Shown here: piece after piece, positions 1 through 9,171 of the stretch | How the letters are laid out: every line of letters begins with the position of its first letter | Position numbering within the stretch: position 1 is the stretch's first letter | NCBI GenBank assembly: GCA_963825405.1 | Contig: CAWGTB010000013.1 | Location: forward strand, 124,001-188,000 | Reading direction: 5' to 3' | Length of the DNA stretch: 64,000 nucleotides | Origin: JACPNO01 sp963825405 | Lineage (GTDB): Bacteria; Acidobacteriota; Terriglobia; Bryobacterales; Bryobacteraceae | The notes under the pieces: model-generated | What the model saw: only the letters and a program-made list of their open reading frames with translations | Told to the model about the DNA's origin: nothing | Database searches by the model: none | Translations under genes and position numbers: made by a program

Positions 1-844
1 CTAGTCCGAACAGCATCGGCGTGCCCTCAATTTGGCTGCGGAAGGACGGCCATGGAGAGTCTAGCTGGGCCCCGGTTGTCCCGAACATAAGCGAAGGGAA
101 ATTTGAATTCGTCGGCGTTGCTCAGGTGCTTACCGGCTGGACGGCGCGATCAGGACAAATGGTCAGACGTTCTATGCTTCGGCGGCGATCAATGTGAGCA
201 ATTCAAATCTGGATGGTGTAATGTTTCAGTTCGAACCAGGAGTGTCAGTAAAAGGTACGGTTCGGGTAGAAACCCTTGATTCGCGTGCCCGCCCTCCAGG
301 CGAAGTCGACATCGCACTTGTCCCCCGGCAAAAAATAGTCTTAAGCGAAACACGTTTGGCGTGGAACGCGGATCACCGATCTTTTGTGTTTACCAATGTG
401 AGGCGCGGGCCATACACCTTGAGTGTTACCTCGCCTGCACCGTACTATGTGAAATCGGTTCGGCTGGACAACGAGGAAGTAGGCGGAAATGAGTTTAACG
501 TTACCGGAGCGATGGGTTCAATTGAAATCGTACTTAGCGATAACGGCGGCAGCCTCGAAGCCACTGTCGCCGGCAGTGACGGCAGTTCACTGAGCAGCAT
601 GGTGCTTCTGGTAAGTCCCGGCAGACCACCCATCTATGGCGATAGCACTAATGAAGGAAAGCTCACGATCCGCAATCTTCCACCAGGAGATTACCGTGTA
701 TATGCTTTCGACGACGGCCGCAACGTCGAGTACGCGGATCCGGAATGGATGCAGCGAAATGGTGGAAGCGGCGCGCCTCTCACCATTGCACCGGGACAGA
801 TGGCGCACCTTTCACTTACAAGCAGGACCACTCCTCAACCGTAG
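1..844 (+). CDS. Carboxypeptidase-regulatory-like domain protein, 5'-truncated, one frameshift
   Basis: This is the 3' end of a larger gene entering from the left edge. Frame 3 is open from the edge to about position 130 (VPSIWLRKDG, then EGKFEFVGV), and frame 2 continues from 131 as YRLDGAIRTNGQTFYASAAI to the TAG at 842-844. The junction reads naturally as an FxFxGVxxGxYRL repeat, so one base seems to be missing near 125-131. The protein has repeated beta-sandwich modules with the signatures FTNVRRGPYTL and IRNLPPGDYRVYAF, typical of carboxypeptidase-regulatory-like (transthyretin-fold) domains in large secreted acidobacterial proteins. These modules probably bind surfaces or act as spacers; no catalytic residues are visible. 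A later ATG-like start at 194 would make a 216-residue product, but that would cut into a module, so I do not favour it. Confidence 0.6.
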
Positions 845-870
845 CGAACCTTGCCATAGCGTTAGAACCC

Positions 871-911
871 GCCCTAAGCTATCATCTCCCCTTATGACTA
901 CCGAACACATC
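871..911 (+). repeat. 41-bp repeat, copy 1 (methyltransferase start region)
   Basis: This stretch matches 2749-2789 at 37 of 41 positions, including the segment CTATCATCTCCCCTTATGAC and the following GAACACATC. In copy 2 the segment spans the start codon of the methyltransferase gene (MTPEHI). Here it would encode MTTEHI followed by a quick change to unrelated sequence just before the PQQ gene. It looks like a remnant of a duplicated gene start. Confidence 0.75.
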
Positions 912-922
912 AGTGGCCGACA

Positions 923-2342
923 ATGATCAACTGGCCACTACGACTCTGCGCATTGCCGCTTCTCGGCTTGATCGCGGCCGGCGCGGACAATCAATGGATC
1001 CCGGTTTCGCGGACCGAACGGCTCCGGCGTCGATTCCGCGACCGGGTACCCGGTGGAGTTCTCGCCCTCAAAAAACGTCGTTTGGAAAAAGGCGGTTCCC
1101 TTCGGACAGTCTTCTCCGGTGGTCGCGGACGGCCGCGTCTACCTGACGGCCAGCGAAGGCGATCGCCTTCTGACGATCTGTCTCGATGCAAAAACCGGAG
1201 CCCCATTGTGGCAGCGGGAAATCCGGCGTACGAAGCCACAAGCGATTTTCCACAACAACGATCCAGCATCGCCCACACCTATTGCCGATGAGAGCGGAGT
1301 GGTAGCATTCTTTCCGGAGTTCGGCCTGGCTGCATACACGCCGGACGGGAAAGATCGCTGGACTCTGCCGCTGGGGCCGTTCAAGAATTTCTACGGCATG
1401 GCCGCGTCGCCGATCGTGGCCGGCAACCTGCTGGTGCTGGTTTGCGATCAGCAGACGCGGCGGCTTCCTTCTTGCCCTGGATCGCAAGACCGGACGCCAG
1501 CGCTGGAAGACGGACCGCGGCGGGGCGGACATCGGTTGGGCGACGCCAATGCTCTTCCAGCCTTCGGAAGGGCGCCGCGCAACTGATCGTGCTCGGCTCA
1601 ACCCGGCTGGACTCCTACTACCTCGACACCGGCGAGCCGCGTTGGTGGATGCCGATCGCGTCGGGAGGCGCTCTCGGCACTCCCGTTGCTACCAACGGCA
1701 CCCTGCTGGTCTCGACCTTGAGCAGCACCGAGCCCTACATGCCGACCTTTGAGTCCGTCCTGGCGATGTACGACAAGGACCACGACGGCCGCCTCTCGCG
1801 CGAGGAGTTCAAGGGCGATCCAGACCTGGGAGAACACTTCGGGTGGATCGATGCGGACGGGGACAACTTCATCACCGCCGCAGGAATGGAACGTGGCCCG
1901 AATGATGGGAATCGGTGAGTTCGGTGCGATCGCCATCCAGCCGGACAAGGCGCAAGGGAAACTGGAACCCGGCGCGATTCGCTGGCGCTTCAAGAAAAAT
2001 ATACCGTACGTTCCGGCCCCGCTGGTCTACCAAAACGTTTACTTCATGGTTCGCGACGGAGGCATTATTACCTCGCTCGATCCGGCAACCGGCCAACTCT
2101 TGAAGCAAGGGCGGAGCCGTGACGCCATCGGCGAGTATCTCGCGTCACCTGTGGCCGCCGATAACAAGCTGTTTCTCGCCAGCGCGGAAGGCAAGATCAC
2201 CGTGCTGAAGGCTGCGGCGGAGTGGGAGGTTCTGGCGGTGAACGATCTGGGCGACGAAATCCACGCCACTCCGGCTCTCAGCGACGGCCGAATCTACGTG
2301 CGGACTCACAGCACGATGTATTGTTTCGGCCAGCCGCATTGA
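923..2342 (+). CDS. Secreted PQQ-like beta-propeller protein with EF-hand pair, four frameshifts
   Basis: The ATG at 923 opens a signal peptide (LRLCALPLLGLIAAGA) followed by QW and, after a frameshift near 1000, RFRGPNGSGVDSATG, the usual start of acidobacterial BamB/PQQ-like propellers. Blade motifs follow: VYLTASEGDRLLTICLDAKT, FLLALDRKTGRQRW, DSYYLDTGEPRWWM, IITSLDPATGQLL and KLFLASAEGKITVLK. Between blades lie two EF-hand loops, DKDHDGRLSREEF (about 1770) and DADGDNFITAAEW (about 1854), suggesting calcium binding. The reading frame changes near 1000, 1455, 1572 and 1883, each time by one extra base, so the frame is broken as sequenced. The product ends VRTHSTMYCFGQPH. Such proteins are thought to be periplasmic quinoprotein-like or scaffold propellers; whether this one binds PQQ cannot be seen. 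Confidence 0.7.
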
Positions 2343-2369
2343 GACGGCGAATCGAGCCGAGAATCTCTT

Positions 2370-2687
2370 CTACTTTCCGTATTGCTTAGCAGCCTTGCCA
2401 ATCGCCGGACCCGCCTTGGCAAGATCCTGCGGGCTCATCACCGGCCGGAAGGAGACCTTGGCGTTGAAGGCGAGAAACCAGGGCTCAGCGATAGCCGGAA
2501 TCTGCGATGAGTCCTTCATGTCGAACACGATCGAGCCCGACCTTTGGCCGTTATCATCGGCGAAGAAATAGGCCGCTTCCGGTTTGAGATCGGCCAGAAT
2601 TTGATCCACCGTGGAACCGAGGGTTCCGGCCTTGGCGGCGGCGTTTCCAGCCTCCACGGGAAATGATACTCTCAGCAACATTCGCAT
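2370..2687 (-). CDS. Small conserved hypothetical protein (DUF3303-like)
   Basis: A 105-residue cytosolic protein beginning MRMLLRVSFPVEAGNAA. I chose the ATG at 2687 over an upstream in-frame ATG at 2705 because the AAGGAGG ribosome-binding site at about 2696-2702 lies just before it. The sequence has an alpha/beta ferredoxin-like look, with a FFADDNGQRSGSIVFDM strand pair and a FNAKVSFRPVMSPQDLAKA C-terminal part. This resembles small DUF3303/EthD-type dimeric barrel proteins, but I see no diagnostic catalytic residues. It is convergent with the PQQ gene and divergent from the methyltransferase gene. The function is unknown and the family placement is tentative. Confidence 0.6.
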   Translation of the reverse strand: MRMLLRVSFPVEAGNAAAKAGTLGSTVDQILADLKPEAAYFFADDNGQRSGSIVFDMKDSSQIPAIAEPWFLAFNAKVSFRPVMSPQDLAKAGPAIGKAAKQYGK

Positions 2688-2748
2688 TTGTTTTTCCTCC
2701 TTCAAGGAAATGACGCGGACCGATTATATCCGACTGGTATCCGGCACG

Positions 2749-2789
2749 GCCCTGGGCTATCATCTCCCCTTATGACTCCTGAACACATC
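2749..2789 (+). repeat. 41-bp repeat, copy 2 (over methyltransferase start codon)
   Basis: Partner of the copy at 871-911, with four mismatches. Here the repeat contains the likely authentic upstream region and the first six codons of the methyltransferase gene. Confidence 0.75.
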
Positions 2790-3774
2790 CTGCAGGTGGG
2801 CCTGGGTTTCTGGGGTTCGAAGACGCTGCTCAGCGCGGTCGAGCTGGGCGTGTTCGCCGAGCTGGCGGCCGGCCCGCAGGAAGGCATGGCATTGGCGAAT
2901 CGGCTGGGCCTGCATCCGCGCGGCGTTCGGGATTTCCTGGATGCGCTGGTCGCGCTAGGCCTGCTGGAACGTAATGGCCGCTACTACGCCAATACTCCCG
3001 AGACAGCGACTTTCCTCGATCCCGCCAAACCCGGCGCCTACGTGGGCGGCCTGCTGCACATGGCTAACGCGCGCCTTTATCCGTTCTGGGGATCGCTCAC
3101 TGAAGCGCTGCGCACCGGCCAGCCTCAGAACGAGAGCAAGACGGGCGGCAATGCGTTCGAGAAGTTGTACAGCACCCCGGAAAGCCTGCGCAGTTTTCTT
3201 GGCGCCATGACCGGCATCAGCAGCGGTATCGCGCGCGCCATCGGCGAAAAATTTCCCTGGGTGAATTACCGGACGTTCATCGACATCGGCACCGCACAGG
3301 GCGGCACCCCGGTGCAGATCGCGCTCAAGCAAACACACCTCACCGGCGGCGGTTTCGACCTGCCCGTTGTCGGTCCGGTGTTTGAGGAGTACGTAACCGC
3401 GGCGGGCCTTGCCAACCGGCTGCGCTTTTATCCCGGGAGCTTTTTTACCGATCCCCTGCCCTCCGGCCGACGTGCTGATCATGGGCCACATTCTGCACGA
3501 CTGGAGCATGGAAGAAAAACGCATGCTGCTGGCCAAGGCCTATGAGGCGCTGCCCAAGGATGGCGCGCTCATTGTGTTCGAAGCGCTGATCGACGACGAC
3601 CGACGCCAGAATGCCTTCGGCCTGCTCATGAGTTTGAATATGCTGATTGAAACTCCGGGCGGCTTTGATTTCACAGGCGCTGACTGCAGTGGCTGGATGC
3701 GGGGCGCGGGATTCCGCGAGACCCGCGTCGAGCACCTGGCGGGGCCGGATTCAATGGTGGTGGGTATTAAGTGA
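2772..3774 (+). CDS. SAM-dependent O-methyltransferase (hydroxyneurosporene/plant O-MT type), one frameshift
   Basis: The start at 2772 gives MTPEHILQVGLGFW and a winged-helix dimerisation domain (residues about 10-95, with LNRLG-like helix LANRLGLHPRGVRDFLDALVA... and GLLERNGRYYANT), followed by a Rossmann methyltransferase domain. Motif I is FIDIGTAQGGTPVQIA; later parts include DVLIMGHILHDWS and GALIVFEALIDDD, the conserved HxxHDW and post-motif segments of this family. The frame shifts by one extra base at about 3461-3467, between FTDPLP and ADVLIMG; the two halves together give about 333 residues, a normal family length. The enzyme would methylate a hydroxyl group of a small molecule; the substrate is not evident. 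The last 24 bases overlap a convergent gene. Confidence 0.75.
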
Positions 3775-4164
3775 AAACGCCTCCTGAGTGACGCCGACGC
3801 TGAAGATGGGGTCTTCAACGTGCAATTGGTGTATCGGCCGGCCAAGGCGGAGCTTTATGCCCGAAACCGCAGTCTGGTAGCAACGAGTGGACCCCACAAC
3901 AAGATGATGATCACCGAACCCAAAATCGCAAATTTGAAATGTGGAATCCTCGATCTGTTCGTCAAACACAATTTTTCCAGAGGGATCAATGAATTTCGCA
4001 GGCTGCAGCCTGGCAGGGCGTCCGTCGTGAAATCGCACCTCGACTGAAAGAGCGCAGAACGGTTCGGCTGCGGCCGCGCTGGTAAAAAGACTCGCGGCAG
4101 TAACCAAGAGCAGCAGCCTAGCAGCCGTTCCGTATATGAACTCAGGCATCCTGAACGGTTTCAT
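3751..4164 (-). CDS. Secreted hypothetical protein
   Basis: A 137-residue protein with an N-terminal signal peptide (ARLLLLVTAASLFTSAAAA followed by EPFCALSVEVRF). The mature part is a short beta-rich domain with the pattern VRFHDGRPARLQPAKFIDPSGKIVFDE, reminiscent of regulatory-like or transthyretin-fold modules found in acidobacterial exported proteins. Two cysteines (C in EPFCAL and in FQICDFG) could form a disulphide. It lies just upstream of, and in the same direction as, the dCTP deaminase gene (7 bases between its own start and the deaminase stop), but is probably transcribed separately since it precedes nothing on its own strand. Function unknown. Confidence 0.5.
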   Translation of the reverse strand: MKPFRMPEFIYGTAARLLLLVTAASLFTSAAAAEPFCALSVEVRFHDGRPARLQPAKFIDPSGKIVFDEQIEDSTFQICDFGFGDHHLVVGSTRCYQTAVSGIKLRLGRPIHQLHVEDPIFSVGVTQEAFSLNTHHH

Positions 4165-4171
4165 GTTAACT

Positions 4172-5341
4172 TCAATCTCGCCGAAAATGCTTGCTGAGCG
4201 CTAGCCCCTGCCGCTGGTACGATGACCCAATTCCCTGCCCGTAGACCTTGTCTGGGATCCCGAGCAACCGTTCGAAAACCAAGCGCCCCACCACCTGCCC
4301 GTCTTCCAGGAGAAACGGCACCTCGTGAGAGCGCACTTCAAGCACCGCCTTGGTGCCCTTGATATCGTCGTTGCCGTAGCCGAAGCCTGGATCGAAAAAA
4401 CCTGCGTAGTGAATGCGCAGCTCGCCGACGGAGGGATCGTACGGTACCATCTCGGCAGCGACGGTTTGGGGAATGCTCACTTTTTCCTTCGAAGCCAAAA
4501 TGTAGAAATCGTGCGGGTCGAGGACCAGGTTGTGCGCGGCGGTGCGATGGATCGGCTCCCAAAACTCGGCGGTCTCGTAATAGTTGATGCGGGACAAATC
4601 AATCAGCGGAGCATTGCGGCGCGCCTTGTAGCCGATGATGTCGGAATTCTCATCGCCCACCAGATCGACAGATAGCCAAAGGCTTTTTTTGCGAATGATC
4701 GCGTCGACGGGCAATTCGTCTTCGTTGAAAACGAGCGTTTCCGATTCATGCAGCCGCTCCAGCTCCGCACCGGACGGTGGCGGATTGCCGCGTCGTAAGC
4801 GCAACTGGCTCAGGCGTGTTCCCTGGCTCACCACGATGCTGAATGTGCGCGGACCGATTTCCGTATAGAGCTGCCCCTTGTAGCCGGGCACAACACGCTC
4901 GAACTCGCGGTACTCGCCGCCGAAATCCGTGATGAGACGCGTGAAAACGTCTAACCGCCCGGTGGTGCTTTTTGGATTGGCTTGTCCTGAAATGCCGGGC
5001 GGCAGCCACAACTCCTCCATCAGCGGCGCGATGTAAATGCAACCTTGTTCCAGCACCGTGGGGCGCGTCAAATCGAGCTCGTAGAGCGTATACTCTTTCA
5101 GCTTGGTGGCCACGCTCGAATTCGGCGTGGACAGAAAACTTGCGCGGACGCGGTACGCGACGGGTCCAATGCGCAGGTCGAGGCTTGACGGTTGAATCTG
5201 GTCGGGCAGGATAGGCTGGGCTGCGGTGATGTGCCCGGCTGCGATTAATTCTTCAATCGACTGCGACGGCAAAATACCGGTGGTGTACGCAGCGGCTTGC
5301 CTTTGCAGCTCGGGGAATAGGTCCAGATTGCTCGCGCCCAT
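4172..5341 (-). CDS. dcd: Long-form 2'-deoxycytidine 5'-triphosphate deaminase
   Basis: Converts dCTP to dUTP and ammonia, feeding dTMP synthesis. The product is 389 residues, about twice the size of classical Dcd, matching the long, duplicated form known from alphaproteobacteria. The Dcd motifs are visible in the first half: PSSLDLRIG (near residue 55) and NPKSTTGRLDVFTRLITD (near 125-140, with the K-S-x-x-G-R and downstream D positions). The second half repeats the dUTPase-like fold (NLVLDPHDFYILASKE, DPGFGYGNDD). I chose the ATG at 5341 (MGASNLDLFPEL), because upstream in-frame codons to 5527 overlap pyrD and show no homology. It lies 19 bases downstream of pyrD on the same strand, so the two pyrimidine genes are probably cotranscribed. 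Confidence 0.85.
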   Translation of the reverse strand: MGASNLDLFPELQRQAAAYTTGILPSQSIEELIAAGHITAAQPILPDQIQPSSLDLRIGPVAYRVRASFLSTPNSSVATKLKEYTLYELDLTRPTVLEQGCIYIAPLMEELWLPPGISGQANPKSTTGRLDVFTRLITDFGGEYREFERVVPGYKGQLYTEIGPRTFSIVVSQGTRLSQLRLRRGNPPPSGAELERLHESETLVFNEDELPVDAIIRKKSLWLSVDLVGDENSDIIGYKARRNAPLIDLSRINYYETAEFWEPIHRTAAHNLVLDPHDFYILASKEKVSIPQTVAAEMVPYDPSVGELRIHYAGFFDPGFGYGNDDIKGTKAVLEVRSHEVPFLLEDGQVVGRLVFERLLGIPDKVYGQGIGSSYQRQGLALSKHFRRD

Positions 5342-5360
5342 GGGTTCTGTCGATGGTACC

Positions 5361-6282
5361 TCAATCGCAGCGCAGGGTTCCCACCAGCTCGGAAACGTGC
5401 GCGATGTTCTGCTCGACGAGAAATTGATCCAATTCGCGGGCGATGCGGGCGGGCGACGCCGGATCCCAGAACGTCGCGGTGCCGACTTCGACCGCGCTCG
5501 CTCCAGCCACCAGAAATTCCGCAGCATCTTCGCCGGTGGCGATGCCGCCCATTCCTACCACCGGAATGCGTACGGCCTGCGCCGCCTGATAAACCATGCG
5601 CAGGGCGATTGGCTTGATGGCCGGTCCGGACAGTCCGCCGAAGCCTGCGCCGATGCGCGGCTTGCGTTCACGCGCGTCGACCGCCAGCGCGACGATGGTG
5701 TTGATCAAGGAGATGGCGTCGGCTCCCGCCTCTTCCGCGGCGCGTGCCAGGGGCTCGATCTGGGCCACGTTAGGCGACAACTTCACGATAAGCGGACGCC
5801 GCTTGGCGATGCCGCGCACCAGGCCGACTACTTCCGCCAGCAGCGTGGGATCGCTCGAAAAGTACATGCCGCCGTGGCTCGTGTTAGGGCAGGAAACATT
5901 CAGCTCGTAGCCGGCCAGGCCCGGAGCGTCTTCCAGCACGCGCACGACTTCGGCGTAATCATCGGTGCAGTAGCCGAAAATATTGGCGAAGACGGCAGTC
6001 TTGAGTTTAGCCAGCGGCGGCAGTTTCTGTTCGACGAAGGCCCGCACGCCGATGTTCTGCAGGCCGATTGAATTGATCATCCCGCCGCGCGCTTCCCACA
6101 CGCGGGGCGGCGGATTGCCCTTCGATGGGCTCGCGTGAAAGGCCTTTGACCACGATGCCGCCAATCGCATTCAGATCGGCAACTTGCTCGAACTCGATGC
6201 CGTAGCCGAATGTGCCGGAGGCCGCGAGCACGGGGTTATGCAGCGGAATGCCGCACAGCGAAATGGCCAGCCGGTCCGTCAT
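5361..6282 (-). CDS. pyrD: Dihydroorotate dehydrogenase, class 1B type, one frameshift
   Basis: Oxidises dihydroorotate to orotate with FMN in de novo pyrimidine synthesis. The N-terminal piece (MTDRLAISLCGIPLHNPVLA, ASGTFGYGIEF) and the remainder (MINSIGLQNIGV) are in different frames; one extra base near 6110-6120, between GLSREPIEG and NPPPRVWE, explains it. Catalytic and FMN motifs are ELNVSCPNTSHGG (Cys as catalytic base, the class 1B signature), VKLSPNV, GGLSGPAIKPIALRMVY and GMGGIATGEDAAEFLVAGA. Class 1B enzymes usually act with the PyrK electron-transfer subunit, which I do not see in the window. The ATG at 6282 overlaps the stop of the upstream phosphatase gene in an ATGA, and dcd follows downstream. 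Confidence 0.85.
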
Positions 6283-7808
6283 CCGGACGCCAGCGCGTCC
6301 GCCAGTACGCGGCCCGTTGCTGACGACGGCCAGGCCACACCCAGGGCGTGCGCGAGCGTAGGCGCGACATCGGTCGATTCCACCGCATAATCAAAAGACT
6401 GCGGCGCGAACGGCCCGCCGAACAGGATCAATGGCACGCGCGATTCGTAGTTGTAGAGCGACCCGTAGGAAATGCCGCGGCCGGCGCCGAAATCTTCCAC
6501 GCATTCCGGCTCGTAGGCCAGCATGACGTCGCCCGATCGCACGGCATGAAAGCTGTTGCGAAAGCGCCGCAGCCATTCTCCGGTGTGGGAGCAATCGCCA
6601 TCGGCGGTGTAATATCCCGCGACGCCCGGCACGCGCAGCGCAGCGCGGCCGGCCTGCGTGCGGGCCTCGCGCGTATCGATGTAGGAGCGTTTCAGCGAGT
6701 CGAGGCGCAGATAAAGGAACGGATAAACGTAGCGCTCGACATAGGCGGCGCGGGTGTTTTTCAAATCGTACTGCGCGGCGAGCGCCTGCTGGATGGATCG
6801 GGCCACGGCTTCGCCCTGGATGGCATAACGGGCGCGAGGCTCGCCGGCCTGGCGAACCGCGCCATGGGCGGCTGAAAACGCCAGGATGTAATTATGCGTG
6901 CCGACGCTCTTGTCGAGCAGGGTCAGCAGGGCTTCCATTTCGCGGTCCAGATGCAGCACCATCTCGCGCATCAGCGGCGAATCGGCGCCCACTTCGTAAC
7001 CCAACAGGGCCATGGAATCGAGCGACACGGCGACCACGTCAGTGGCGGGTCCCTGCCCCAGGCGTTCGCGGCTGATCAAATCGCGCAAGAGCCCGAACTG
7101 CGACGCCTGCGCGAATGGCGACGAGCGGTAGAGCGCGGAAAAAGTTTCCGGGCGGTCCGGATCGGCGGTCAGGGTGCGCAGCGGCGGCACGCTCTTCGAG
7201 CCTCCGAGCACTTGCCAGCCTGCTCCTTTAAGCCTTCCTGGCAGATTAGCCTGGCGATAATCTTCGAACCACGGCATCGCAGGACCGGAGCCGCGGCCTT
7301 CATACTCGCCATCGGATAACATCGAAAACAGGCGAGTAGGCAACCGTCCGGTGAGCAGTTCAAGATTTGATAGAGTGCCACCAACTCCGAAAACTCGGTT
7401 GCGGCTGTCGGCGGACATCACCTCGTCGCTCAGTGTGGTGCCTTGCAGTTTGTCGAGCGCGGCCAGTACCGGCTTATGTTCCTTGCGATCGTACCAGGTG
7501 TCGGCGACGATGCCGTGCAGTTCCGGATAAGCTCCGGTCGAAAGCGTAGCCAAACCGCTGGAAGTAAAGGTGCTGGCCGCCATCTGGCAATCCTGGAAGT
7601 AAGAACCCTCCTGGCGCAGGCGGCGAAATCCGCCCGCGACAAAGAAATTGCCGAAGCGATCAATGTAATCCGAACGGAATTGTTCGGATATTACTAAGAT
7701 TATCAGTCGCGGCTTAGACCCCGCGGCAAACGTTTTGCCCCGGGCGCAGAAAAGCCCGAGTCCCCCGGCTGCCAGGGCGGCTGTGACGCGTCTCCGGGAA
7801 AAAAACAT
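6279..7808 (-). CDS. Exported alkaline-phosphatase-superfamily hydrolase
   Basis: A 509-residue protein of the type I phosphodiesterase/nucleotide pyrophosphatase-like branch of the alkaline phosphatase superfamily. The N-terminus FFSRRRVTAALAAGGLGLF has twin arginines and a hydrophobic stretch, suggesting Tat or Sec export. The metal/nucleophile region is visible as ISEQFRSDYIDRF (first Asp ligand region) and STFTSSGLATLSTGAYPELHGI (Thr/Ser nucleophile region and the conserved TGxxPxxHGI). Later come VVAVSLDSMALLGYEVG and AFSAAHGAVR (second metal site), and the protein ends with VAPTLAHALGV. Such enzymes hydrolyse phosphomonoesters or diesters in the periplasm. Its stop overlaps the pyrD start, so it heads a small operon phosphatase-pyrD-dcd. 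Confidence 0.8.
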   Translation of the reverse strand: MFFSRRRVTAALAAGGLGLFCARGKTFAAGSKPRLIILVISEQFRSDYIDRFGNFFVAGGFRRLRQEGSYFQDCQMAASTFTSSGLATLSTGAYPELHGIVADTWYDRKEHKPVLAALDKLQGTTLSDEVMSADSRNRVFGVGGTLSNLELLTGRLPTRLFSMLSDGEYEGRGSGPAMPWFEDYRQANLPGRLKGAGWQVLGGSKSVPPLRTLTADPDRPETFSALYRSSPFAQASQFGLLRDLISRERLGQGPATDVVAVSLDSMALLGYEVGADSPLMREMVLHLDREMEALLTLLDKSVGTHNYILAFSAAHGAVRQAGEPRARYAIQGEAVARSIQQALAAQYDLKNTRAAYVERYVYPFLYLRLDSLKRSYIDTREARTQAGRAALRVPGVAGYYTADGDCSHTGEWLRRFRNSFHAVRSGDVMLAYEPECVEDFGAGRGISYGSLYNYESRVPLILFGGPFAPQSFDYAVESTDVAPTLAHALGVAWPSSATGRVLADALASG

Positions 7809-7946
7809 GAAGGTTTCAGTAGTGTATCAAATCGCAGCTATGTTAGACTGAACTTGCTGAAGATGTCTCGCTCTGAAGGTGGGGCCGCCCACCGACAAAG
7901 GCGACATCCCACCGGGATCCAGCAAGATCCGGGGGAGGACTAAAGC

Positions 7947-8264
7947 GTGCAGAGAGACGACGCGATGCAATTGGCAACGATTCGCCAGACGCGGGGAATA
8001 TCGCTCGAGAAGATTTCGAGCGACACCAAGATCGGGGTGCGCCTCTTGCGCGCGATCGAAGAAGGCGAATTCAAAAAGCTTCCCGGCGGCATCTATAACA
8101 CCAGCTACATCCGTCAATATGCCCGCGCCGTTGACGTCGATGAAGCCGAATTACTGGCCTATTATCACGATAAGATGGGAATTAATCCGGATAATTCTCC
8201 GATTAATGGCGATAAAAAAGAAACCGTCAGCAATTTTGGTTTCTCTTTCAGCACCAATCATTAA
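7947..8264 (+). CDS. RodZ-like helix-turn-helix protein
   Basis: A 105-residue protein with an N-terminal Xre/RodZ-type helix-turn-helix: LATIRQTRGISLEKISSDTK, then IGVRLLRAIEEGEF, LPGGIYNTSYIRQYAR and VDVDEAELL. This matches the cytosolic HTH domain of RodZ, but the membrane segment and periplasmic part of full RodZ are missing; the protein ends shortly after YYHDKMGINPDNS. I take the GTG at 7947 as start because a strong ribosome-binding site (GGGGGAGGAC, 7931-7940) lies just upstream. The short length suggests a stand-alone DNA- or protein-binding HTH. The gene overlaps the convergent PDZ gene by four bases. Confidence 0.7.
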   Translation: MQRDDAMQLATIRQTRGISLEKISSDTKIGVRLLRAIEEGEFKKLPGGIYNTSYIRQYARAVDVDEAELLAYYHDKMGINPDNSPINGDKKETVSNFGFSFSTNH

Positions 8265-9127
8265 AGCAGCTCCCTCGGGCCTTCAATTTTCTGTTCGTTC
8301 CTGCCGTTCTCATCCAGCGTCACGTTGATCGTGACTTCCTTCCTGTTGCGAACCACGGTAACGGGGAAAACTTTTTTGCTGCGCGTCCCATGCAGCAGGC
8401 TGGAGATTTCGCGCGGCGTGGTTACCTTCTCGCCATCCACTTTGATAATCACGTCGCCGGCTTTGAACCCGGCCTTCTCCGCCGTCGAGGCTTTCACCAC
8501 GGCGCGCACCAGCACACCATCTTTCACGCCAAAAAATTCCGCCAGCTGCGCGCCGAGCGATTCGGTTTCGATTCCGAGGATCGAACTGCGCCATGACATG
8601 AGCGCGTGCGGCACATCGGGAATGCGGATCGATGGCAGAGGCGCCACCGGCTGCATCGGCGCGTCGCCGCCTTCCAAATCGAAAAAGTACATGTCTCCGG
8701 CACGGCGCATTCCGACCGCGGCCGTCAGCGTTTGCGTAGCGCCATTGCGCGAGAGCAGCAGTGAACAGGAGCGTCCCGCGGGCGTCTCGTGCACCAGGCG
8801 CACGAACTGCTCCGTACCCTCCACGCGCTGGCCATTGAATTCCAGGACGACGTCGCCCTCTTTGATGCCGGCCTTGGCCGCGGGGCTGTCTTCCTTGACG
8901 CTCTTGACCTCGACGCCGCGCTCCTCTTTCAAGTTAAGCGCCTTGGCGCGCTCGGTATCGATATCGACCACCGCCACGCCCAAATAGCTGGTCCCGTGAT
9001 TTGACGACATCACCTGGTGCGAGACGTTGGTAGCGCGCGGGGGCGGCGGAGGCGCCGCCGGTTGCTGCGAACATAGACCAGTCGCCAGAATCACCGCTTG
9101 AGACATGCCGCCAAGAATAAGACTCAT
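8261..9127 (-). CDS. Double-PDZ-domain exported protein
   Basis: A 288-residue protein with a hydrophobic N-terminus (LILGGMSQAVILATGLC), then a proline run, then two PDZ domains: residues about 45-140 (YLGVAVVDIDTERAKALNLK, DSPAAKAGIKEGDVVLEFNG) and about 180-270 (LGIETESLGAQLAEFFGVKD, STAEKAGFKAGDVIIKVDG). No serine-protease domain of the HtrA type is present, so it is a peptide-binding adaptor rather than a DegP-like protease. The cysteine in the signal region (ATGLCSQ) may be a lipobox. It is the last gene of the sigma/anti-sigma/DUF4097-like gene row on the minus strand, 44 bases after the DUF4097-like gene, hinting at an envelope-stress role. Confidence 0.75.
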   Translation of the reverse strand: MSLILGGMSQAVILATGLCSQQPAAPPPPPRATNVSHQVMSSNHGTSYLGVAVVDIDTERAKALNLKEERGVEVKSVKEDSPAAKAGIKEGDVVLEFNGQRVEGTEQFVRLVHETPAGRSCSLLLSRNGATQTLTAAVGMRRAGDMYFFDLEGGDAPMQPVAPLPSIRIPDVPHALMSWRSSILGIETESLGAQLAEFFGVKDGVLVRAVVKASTAEKAGFKAGDVIIKVDGEKVTTPREISSLLHGTRSKKVFPVTVVRNRKEVTINVTLDENGRNEQKIEGPRELL

Positions 9128-9171
9128 GAAATTCTCCTTCTCTCCCTTACTCGATCAGACGCGGACTGTGC

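Noticed and set aside
923..2342. Programmed frameshifting or phase variation in the PQQ gene
   Set aside because: Four shifts of the same sign in one gene, with no slippery site or simple repeat tract, and similar shifts in housekeeping genes, fit sequence error better.
5226..6071. A 281-residue + strand ORF opposite pyrD
   Set aside because: Shadow of pyrD without recognisable motifs.
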